A DNA stretch of 64,000 bases, from positions 817,240-881,239 of the forward strand of contig CAAAJI010000002.1 in assembly GCA_900642245.1 (NCBI GenBank). Reading direction: 5' to 3'. Under the pieces are notes generated by a model. That model was not told where the DNA came from. It made no database searches and worked only from the letters and a program-made list of their open reading frames with translations. This document shows positions 57,401-64,000 of the stretch, piece by piece. This DNA is from Fragilaria radians (taxonomy: Eukaryota > Bacillariophyta > Fragilariophyceae > Fragilariales > Fragilariaceae). Positions within the stretch are counted from its first letter, which is position 1; each line of letters starts with the position of its first letter. Position numbers and translations under genes: made by a program.

Positions 57401-57591
57401 GACAAAGTATATCGTGCTTTACAGAAATTCGGGAAAACAGCGCAAAACACGAAGTTCGATCTATTCGATGGATTCCTTCACAACGAAGCAGTCAATCATG
57501 CCTTGCTATAGGGCGTTCGAACGGGGCGTTTGAAGTAATAGATCTGACTGGACCTTCAGAAGAACATGACTACGATAAAGTATCAAGTTAA
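54451..57591 (+). CDS. Large WD40-repeat protein
   Basis: Single-exon, 1046 aa. Residues 1-370 are hydrophilic, with a Glu/Lys/Arg-rich helical stretch near 92-160 (LTPEDVLLEAQRELDKARCH), probably coiled coil. From about 370 to the end many WD40-like repeats are visible through their inner-strand motifs: WCTAWSPDGKYLAIA, AIAWGGQFIALGG, VKFSLGGSHLAIGDKTGKL, AEWSSDGLWLYAG, AAKWHPSDKFLVLNG, VEFSPSGNILAVSNEAG, SWSSDGSWLAATGKGS, ALAWGPAVVDGLQYLAYGG and LDWSLSGLLAAAV. There are enough blades for two propellers. Few repeats keep the WD dipeptide. I do not recognise an orthologue; such proteins are scaffolds, for example in cilia or vesicle coats, but that is only analogy. It converges on Wee1, with 87 bp between stops. 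Confidence 0.85.
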   Translation: MFTETMLAKGDGNIEMQLAISHAGSYVSQDESFFPSEGDIRLEGKRDHFPESNIAGNEMESVESRETYSQHMPLKRQETFKSSKIYQPSRPHSDKILTPEDVLLEAQRELDKARCHMTAYAISEERTRRIVQEVIAASKERESLKSRAEISEKDISTNSTLVKSEKVVKSKSTSAELVSQDSIDLSNFRQAKFMDPNERLENRTDKRLKVMTLKSSRSSFRVNLTNLIDNTENCDEQLSHIEDGSQHQHQMNQEIEDREELDPKTGIFCDSFWGCIPSRTIENRKNKTFAGESSSHLTRPPINCSDIRISNGLCQHDHNELSETLDRKSVVVSKSEMSHKKVLPRDLTTGSTSKNLRKSQFIDSCSTISQSQTIIVHQVIRGNWTWCTAWSPDGKYLAIATEKQHLAIIDTFSSTVWRFRHDRRITNPHGSNPVHSIQAIAWGGQFIALGGNSSNISILSPIDPYPIVHTIKGTGSVSSLDWRFNSPILAMGSRDVNKCSVYKVSIVEDNIGGDIGTIQRIVSQELYSIKRAGWVNVVKFSLGGSHLAIGDKTGKLSVYLFQAPYRQQPKLEKTTSFLLKASVMDAEWSSDGLWLYAGMEDFTIIVIDTLNWRIAKRITRNHDVHFVSSSSQGSYVAVGGGTSKISFLNVREGWKSAGSIELNDFMPFAAKWHPSDKFLVLNGQSNSVFAIETTRSRNCEGNLQMIAPISSVEFSPSGNILAVSNEAGVVSFYRSEEGLYIPTFELLLSEDCSSLIAWSPNDIYVLISKKDTISIFNNLSKSETENKLPPNTFGLWMRKEINEVSKISSISIHVSSRYVAIAGKSLIILDAENDFKAVREFELESSRACSWSSDGSWLAATGKGSKLFIFDTGSITVSSWKLVFTLDCDEPANALAWGPAVVDGLQYLAYGGESQRVTIIEIRTFEGTWENVLKVIRNAAITALDWSLSGLLAAAVANGTVTIIDLAYLKSGCAINEMDYKWQRQSISCFTEIRENSAKHEVRSIRWIPSQRSSQSCLAIGRSNGAFEVIDLTGPSEEHDYDKVSS

Positions 57592-57678
57592 CTTCATTGT
57601 TAATGCATGAAACATAACATGAAATATGTAATCATCTAAATTATAGTGATTATTTGTAGTCTTGGTTAGCTCTCTGTA

Positions 57679-59639
57679 CTACATCCAATTAGGAAGGCTA
57701 CCGTTCCATGTGTTGGCTCGCAACAAGCCACCAGTACGAGGTGGTGTTATTTTTTTAATCCTCTCATTTTGGAGAGCAAGTGCCATATTAACCTTAAGAA
57801 CCTTTTGTTTCTCGGCAAGGAGCTGTTTTTGGTCCTCGCTAAGTAGTTCTGGTTTTTTCAGCAACTCCTTAGGATAAGGACGCTCACTTGGATCTGGATG
57901 CATCATTTCCGTAATTATCTTCCCCATCGCACTTGGAGTATTTGAAAAAGGCTTCAGAAATCCTGATCGAATATCTTGCCATTCCTCACCATTAAGAGGT
58001 AGGGGGCTTCCTCCACAAAGTTCGTATGCTGTAACGCCCAAGGAAAATATGTCACTCTGTTGATAGATATTCAGTGTTAAGGTAAGGTGTAGCTAAAGGC
58101 AACAAGTGAGACCAATTATCCCCTCACCTTTGTTAAATCTTTATGGTTACCGGCCAAAAGTTCCCTAGACATATACCTCGAATCTCCCTCTTCAACATCA
58201 TTGCTACTCTGTGTCACGCTCGCAAGTCCAAAATCCCCTAATTTGTATTGGTCAGTTTTCACGAATATGTTCTCTGGTTTGATGTCTAAATGAACCATTC
58301 TATTGCGATGTATAAACTCCAGTGCCAATAGAATTTCTCGAAGAAGCTTGTAGCGACGATCAATTGATAACTCACCGCTCTTTCTCTCATCATCAAGAGT
58401 GTGAGAGCAGAGCTCGGTTTGTATGTACAATCGGTTCACTTCCATCCAAGCTTGGTGATATCGTACAATATGAAATGCTGCCGGATCGGTTTGATCAGAT
58501 AGCGCTGCCAGGGCATATACCTGAGAAATATAAATTTAGCCTTCCAAGTCTTAAGAATGATGGTGAGATTGTCATTACATTACACTTACTTCTTTCAGCA
58601 TTCTATCACGATCTAGGATCCCTTTCGCTTTGCGCTTTGTCTCTTTCACTGCATATAGACATCCATCTAGCCGCGATAAGCACTTGTATACAGTGCCAAA
58701 TGAACCTTTGCCTAATTGTCCGATAACATGAAAGTCTAACGCAAAGCGACTTCGAGTCTCGGGCAAAGACGATTGATCCAGTAGTTCGCTTTCATCATCA
58801 TCGTATAATGTCCTGACACGATGTCTGGAATCAATACCTGGTGTCTCAGGCATTGTGAATCGAAACGATGACTGTCGACTTTTTTTTAGCGGCGTCGCCG
58901 GAGGGAAATTACAAACATCAGTTGGACTTATCTCTTCCAATTGTTGATGTGGAAGATTCGTATTGATGTGCAGGCTTTCGACATTGAAACGACGAACACT
59001 AGTCACATCATTTTCATGCAAACGTCGAACCTTTTGTGTTGATCTCTCTGGTATAGGGTACATATCATGATCATGTGAGATAGCAAGTGATGAAGCATTG
59101 CTATCATAAAGATCATTATTTTGAGGAGGTAAGACGTAGGACTCTTGATAGGGACTAGTTCTCTGGAGAAGATTGACAGCTTTAGAAGAAGTTTGACGTA
59201 GATAGACCGGGAAATTCGGAACATTTCTCAAGTGCATTTGAATCGGTGACATCAACATATTTTCTTCCATAGGTGTGTATGGAGAAAATGGATTTTTAGA
59301 GGCAACGGTCCTTCCATCAATTGTCTGATAAGAGTTTGGAGAACTTCTTGGTGATTGAAACATTTCCTCGTCACTATCTTCAGATAATGTAACAGTTCTT
59401 CCAGGAGTAAAGAAATCACCTGGACGTTTTCTTCGATGGATGGGAAGAGAACCTAAAGAAGAAGACGACGTCAAAGTCAAACTTCTAAAGAGATATGTAT
59501 CATCAACAGAATGTGGATCTTGATTATCAGAAAATAGATTGATATTAATATTAGTAGCACCTCCACTTCGAGGGGGTGAGGTTACCATGATTTCGTAAGC
59601 TTCTGTCATTGAACACAATGCTGGTTTCAATGGACTCAT
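57679..59639 (-). CDS. WEE1: Wee1-type mitotic inhibitor kinase
   Basis: Three exons, complement(join(57679..58056,58128..58520,58590..59639)), 606 aa; introns of 71 and 69 nt, both phase 0. The ATG at 59639 is chosen over an upstream GTG in the same frame. Residues 1-296 are a Ser/Pro-rich regulatory region with several SP and TP sites (CDK-type). The kinase domain starts with IGQLGKGSFGTVYK and YAVKETKRK. Exon 2 has HLDIKPENIF (427-436), where Leu replaces the Arg of HRD as in Wee1 and Myt1, then LGDFGLAS (444-451) and the family signature EEGDSRYMSREL (460-471). Exon 3 gives SDIFSLGVTAYEL and the C-lobe. Wee1 phosphorylates the CDK1 Gly-loop tyrosine to delay mitosis. No membrane anchor is seen, so Wee1 rather than Myt1. 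Confidence 0.93.
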
Positions 59640-60899
59640 GTTTACAGTCACTTTGGTTGACGATTTATCATGTAATAAGCAGAATCACTTAGTACAATCT
59701 TCTGGTGAAAAGGTTTAATCACCAAAGTGTACATGGCAGTTTATACAGCAGATAAAAGGAGGGAAACGAAATAACGAAGATAAGTGTACGAGACTTCACG
59801 TAAAATATATTTTTGAATTTTGTATTTTTAACATTTAACGACGTTTGTCACACAGTTTTCAAATCTTACAAAAAACCTGTCAATCATGTACACGTTCAAA
59901 ATATACCTCACTAGAAATGGTAAGTGACAAATAAGCTATTTTTTACTGTACAAGCCATTTCCTGCCACAGAACTGTGCATATTGACCAAAGAAGGATTTA
60001 TGGATACCAAAATAGCTCTGCTGGATTTAATATAGTTCCTGCTCCTTGTGTGGAACTCATAAGATAAGAGAGAGAAGGAAAGACAGAAAAAATTCAAGGA
60101 AACGATGATTATTTCAACAAGATTTTCACTTAATAAGCTGTGGTAACGCATTTGGAGATTGGCTGAAGATTGATTTAAATGAAAGGGCAATTATAGGGAC
60201 TGCATAGTGTCAACCGTCAGTATGGATCACCAAAAATCCCTGGGATATAACAACAATAGCAAATATAATACTTCGTAGGACTGCAGTCAGCAGTGGCATC
60301 CCATGGCTGTCACTTGCCACTTTATTATTGCAGTCCTAGACAACTAAATACAGATCACATGACCAAAATTCTACCCCAACGAAGCAAAGGTACCAACGGT
60401 AAACTTGAATTGCATACTTCCTTGTGTGACTTAGTGCGTGTGCTTCTTGTACTTGAATTCACTGATTTGATTGTTTTAGTTTGTTCCATTGCTTGATATA
60501 GGAAATTGTCTTTGTTTGTAATTCTTCCAATAAATGACAAGATGAAGAGACAGCTCTCAGAAAGAAGAGTGACATCTCTTTAAAAATAAGAGAGTCAACT
60601 TCTAATATTGAGAGAGTCAACTATGTGAATTAAGACAAAATAGGTCCATGAAATTAGAGCCACAACTCATTTTGTTGGGAGAATCGAGAATCTCCTTACG
60701 ACTTTTTGAAGAACGAAGCCTTGATGGTACTCTGACCTGAAAGGTAGAAGAAATCTGTAAATCCTACGTTGAAGGACTACCGAAACTAGCATAAACCTAA
60801 AATCTCTCATTAATGCACAAGCCTGGGCCCAGATTAGCTGCCCCGTGGGATGAGGAAAGGTTTTGAGAGGTACAATTCTTTAAGAACCATCAGAAAGGA
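59640..60899. other. Intergenic upstream of Wee1
   Basis: Promoter side of Wee1 followed by AT-rich sequence with no recognised gene. The ORFs at 59936-60190, 60293-60496 and 60355-60540 lack motifs. The right part may contain downstream sequence of the minus-strand copia relic. Confidence 0.45.
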
Positions 60900-61680
60900 A
60901 TTGATTACTTGTGGAATTTCTCCAAGCAATTTGGTCACAAGGCCGACCAATAGCGCTAGCTAGTGTGCAAATAGCAGCGATTTTTATAGCTCATGCGATT
61001 CAAATCTTAAAGTCGGACAAAACTGAACAATTTTGGGCAAACTGCTAACAGAACAAAATCACGTTAAGCAGTTGTCATTGGAATCCACAGGAATCTTTGC
61101 TGGATTGTTTTGGATCCCAATGCGCCTCTTTAGCGACAACATTTATAACTCTTAGCCATTAGTTTGACTATTCAAAATTTGAAACATAAACTGGTCACCA
61201 GTCATGCTAGCGCCCATAGCTTCCCATTTACTTCGTAGATCTTCTAAACAAGTTATCCAAGATTTGGATTTTTCATCATTGACTAGCATGCTCTCTAAAT
61301 ATTCCTTCTGTTTTCACCAATGATGGACAGAGACAGGGTCATATTGTTTCAACTTCTACAAAGCTAAGGCTACTTTATCATCTTCAATTTCTTTTATCCT
61401 GACGACCTTAATAATTCCATATGTAATATCTCTACTGCTATTGCTGACATCCATATACAGTACCAACTCAGGGAAAACAATCTCATTGAGTTCAATTGCT
61501 CCTACCCTTTTTTCCTGTTTCTGTCTATGCACCAAACACATCTGAGCTACTAGATATTCCTACCTTTCCCAAAAGGATATACTTTATGCCAGACTCTTAG
61601 CCTCGGATGAACGATTTCACTCCATGTCAGTGATTCTTCCTCCAAAGAACTTTAGAACCCGTACAGTCAAAAACCCGTCG
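60900..61680 (-). mobile_element. Ty1/copia gag relic
   Basis: On the minus strand the copia gag order is clear. GAIELNEIVFPELVLYMDVS (family LNE-x-AY-x-ELVLS-x-DV) comes first, then ITYGIIKVVRIKEIEDDKVA and LKQYDPVSV. After these come WITCLEDLRSKWEAMGASMT and GDQFMFQILNSQTNG (family WI-x-x-LEDLR-x-x-L-x-x-MG and D-x-QF-x-x-x-x-LN-x-L). MLSLKRRIG closes the block. Stop codons interrupt it at several points, and a more N-terminal gag-like stretch lies at about 61560-61680. The copy is non-functional but better preserved than the one at 28.6 kb. Confidence 0.8.
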
Positions 61681-62774
61681 TCTCGAACAAATTAAATAAA
61701 CAAAGGGATAATTAAACGTGTTGAAATACCCCTTTACACTTAAGTTGTAATTGCCTAAGTAATTTACTAAAATTATCGCTGTATTTGATACGTTCTGATC
61801 ACCATTCTCACATACATAAATTATCAATCATGTATCACTAAATCTAATCTTCAATTATTGATGTTGCTAATTTTCAAAATGTAGACAGTCCTAGCCTTGC
61901 TTCTTTTTTCTCATCCTCAGTCCTATCGCAGTCAAAACCTTTGCAAACAGCAATCAGCTTCTAGATAAATGTCTTTCCATCACCGTACCCAGGTATTACA
62001 GTTAAAAAATAGTAAATGATTTAGCAAGCGTTCATGAGGCATCAAGTCGTTCAGTTAGGGGTTGGCAAGTTTCGGATTCTCAAACTTTCCAGGTACTTGA
62101 TTCATGGACGACAATTACTAGTGGTTGTCAGGATTTCTCTTATCGTTGTATATTGAATTCCTTGAATAAGTACCTCCAAATGACCCTTGAATGGTAATAC
62201 GCAATAAAGGAAAAAGAAAGGGAGAGTTTTATTGCCCAAGAATTCATGATTTGAAAAAGGAAAAGAAGTTCAATTTTGTGTAGTAATACTTTTTTATTTC
62301 TGACCTGTTTTCCTCTTGCAAGCTTGTTTCGTTAAAGATTCCTTTTGGGGATATCATGTTATCCTTGAGTCATGGGACTTGATGTTTGTGGAGAAGGTAG
62401 TAGTTCAATTATGTCAACAGAAGCAGTATGAATCAACCAATTTCTATCATGTCGTTCCCCCTGCAATGAAATCTTGATATCGTTTTCAAATCCTAAGACA
62501 AACAACAGCATAAAATGATTGCAATACATATGTCCAGCTGGAAGTTTTTGTACTCATTTTTTCTACAGCATGACTACAAGGACTTAATGGAAGGGATTCA
62601 AGATTTCTCAAATCAACGCTTTGGTGAAGACTTAGGAATATTGATAGTAAAGATAATGATTTGAATGCTGTTTTACATAGATGTATTGCAGCACTGAGAT
62701 TTATCCCGAAACCTAACGAAGATCCGAACCCCAAACGATACTATAGGGTGAGATGAGGAAATGCACCTTACACA
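61681..62774. other. Intergenic, about 1.1 kb
   Basis: No gene recognised. The ORF at 62486-62734 (minus) has no motif and overlaps the likely promoter of the GT43 gene. Confidence 0.45.
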
Positions 62775-64000
62775 ATGTTGTTACGGTTTATAATTCCTTG
62801 CGCAATACTTGTCTATCTCGTAACATTGGGATTCATTCATCTCCTTAGCAAAGATGTTCTTTCCATGAGGAGGGAATATCACCTTTTCGAGCATGAAGGG
62901 GTTCGAAGCCATATTCAAAAGTTATCCCATGGAGTTGATGCACAAACTTTTTCTAAGAAAAGATTTCATGATATTATTCCTCGATCACTTCCTAACTACA
63001 AGCCAGAGCAAGGATTAGAGCCAATATCCCCTCGCATTATTCCAGCTGGCATGGTCAGGAAACATTTAATTTACCATTCCAATAAGTGGGAACAGAACAG
63101 TGTTTCGAATACAACCAACATCCACGTTTCAAACGGCAACGAGACTAAGGTTCCTTTAATCATCTATTTTGTCACTCCTACCTACCATCGTGTGACACAG
63201 ATGGCGGACCTCATACGTCTCAGTTACACTCTGGATCATGATTTCGCCATTTATTGGATCGTCGTTGAAGATTCTTCCACGTGCTCCAAACGAATCCGAG
63301 ATCTTTTGGATAGGACAGGTCTACCGTATGCCCACCTTGCAGTTCTATCGCCTCTACCTGTACCAGGAAAATTACAAGCGAAAGGTGTCATGCAACGGAA
63401 CCTAGCTTTGGATGTCATCGAAAAAGTCGGAATCGAGGGTGTTGTTTATTTTGGGGACGACGATAATGCTTATGATGGTAAGGTACATTACGTTTGATAG
63501 TTCTTTTTACAGTTCGAAAAGACTGATATTGATTGCTGTATCCATATTTTTTCAATCCAAAATTAACCATCTTATCATGAAAAGTTCGCATGTTTCAGGA
63601 GCTACGTCGTACCAAACGTGTTGGTACGTTTGCCGTAGGATACGCAGGAGGAGGAACCTACGAAAGATGTCTCGTCCATCCCGTGACTGGAAAGGTCTAC
63701 GGCTTTGTCACGAAGTGGGATGCCGATCGAAAGTTTCCTGTTGGTAAGTGTCGCCCTACGGGTGGATTATTGCCAAGAACATGAGACTAAACATTAATCG
63801 CTTTACCCAAAGATATGGGAGGATTGTCGTTTCATACATCAGTTCTATTTACGAAGCAAAAACCGAGATTTTCTCTTCAATGGGAACTTGGCTTTCTTGA
63901 AACTAAGTTTCTTCAACTCATACTTTCTTCCAAGTCGGAATTAGAACCTCTCATGGATGACTGTAAGGCAATATTCGTTTGGCATGTTACAACAAAATAC
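62775..64000 (+). CDS. GT43-family beta-1,3-glucuronosyltransferase-like protein (3' end outside window)
   Basis: Three exons within the window: 62775..63477, 63585..63743 and 63813 to beyond 64000. Introns are 107 nt (phase 1) and 69 nt (phase 1). Residues 4-24 form an N-terminal membrane anchor, giving the type II topology of Golgi glycosyltransferases. Motifs: IYFVTPTYHRVTQMADLIRL (130-149), IYWIVVEDS, the KGVMQRNLALD segment (203-213) and the metal-binding DDDN at 228-231. The first splice is set by family fit: NAYDVRMFQELRRTKRVG. Using the nearer AG at 63598 would lose MFQ. Exon 3 begins FPVDMGGLSF and reaches IFVWHVTTKY, close to the usual GT43 end. GT43 enzymes transfer glucuronic acid or xylose from UDP-sugars to extending glycans; acceptor here unknown. 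Confidence 0.9.

Noticed and set aside
63599..63743. Nearest acceptor (AG at 63597-63598) for GT43 exon 2
   Set aside because: It breaks the frame with the GTAAGG donor, and pairing it with the in-frame GTACAT donor loses conserved residues; acceptor at 63583-63584 restores the family sequence.
1..64000. tRNA, rRNA, spliceosomal RNA and CRISPR-like arrays
   Set aside because: I looked for tRNA B-box motifs, U2/U5/U6 core sequences and regularly spaced repeats and found none; a covariance-model search would be the decisive test.

Overview
This window is nuclear DNA from a photosynthetic eukaryote, most likely a diatom or a close ochrophyte relative. Five things point there. Genes sit far apart in AT-rich DNA. 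Many carry GT-AG introns, mostly about 60-315 nt. Plastid ribosomal protein L28 is nuclear-encoded behind a signal peptide ending in a TSAF motif, as in secondary red-lineage plastids. A second protein (DUF1350) has a comparable N-terminal leader. The transposon relics are Ty1/copia and an endonuclease-domain (LINE-like) element. I see no bacterial operons, CRISPR arrays, tRNAs or rRNAs. Genus is not decidable by eye.

Layout. 1-3.1 kb: LINE-like endonuclease relic, then featureless DNA. 3.2-6.0 kb: long disordered protein ending in a quinone-oxidoreductase-like (MDR) domain. 6.0-9.8 kb: gene desert with a possible ABCG relic and a perfect 77-bp tandem duplication just upstream of rpl28. 9.8-16 kb: compact block of rpl28 (+), PLAC8-family protein (-), condensin II subunit NCAPH2 (+) and a zinc-ribbon DUF5939-like protein (-). 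16-18.5 kb: desert with a duplicated segment. 18.5-19.9 kb: SGNH/GDSL hydrolase (-). 20.8-21.5 kb: copia RT/RNase H relic. 23.3-27.5 kb: ubiquitin-eS31 fusion (+), ATP23 (-) and branched-chain aminotransferase (-). 27.6-30.4 kb: copia gag relics and a two-exon LSM3 (-). 32.4-35.9 kb: large PH/C2 membrane protein (-). 40.0-41.1 kb: ERGIC/Erv46-like cargo receptor (+). 42.9-43.2 kb: complex I subunit NDUFS5 (-), followed by a 932-base assembly gap. 45.5-46.7 kb: CDK-like kinase (-). 49.2-50.9 kb: Golgi pH regulator-type protein (+). 52.1-53.4 kb: DUF1350 hydrolase-like protein with a frameshift (+). 54.5-57.6 kb: large WD40 protein (+). 57.7-59.6 kb: Wee1 kinase (-). 60.9-61.7 kb: copia gag relic (-). 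62.8 kb to the end: GT43 glycosyltransferase (+), truncated by the window.

How the genes work together. The set is housekeeping and regulatory rather than a gene cluster: translation, cell cycle and chromosomes (Wee1, NCAPH2, CDK-like), secretory pathway (ERGIC-like, GPHR-like, GT43) and mitochondria (ATP23, NDUFS5). Several neighbours are convergent with less than 100 bp between stop codons (NCAPH2/DUF5939-like; WD40/Wee1). LSM3 and NDUFS5 have exons too short to stand out as long ORFs; I recovered them by reading spliced frames. I did not find a convincing undescribed multi-gene system. The most unusual signals are single-gene oddities: loss of three of four zinc-finger cysteines in eS31, Thr for Lys in the catalytic loop of the CDK-like kinase, the disordered-MDR fusion, and a candidate 30-nt intron in NCAPH2.
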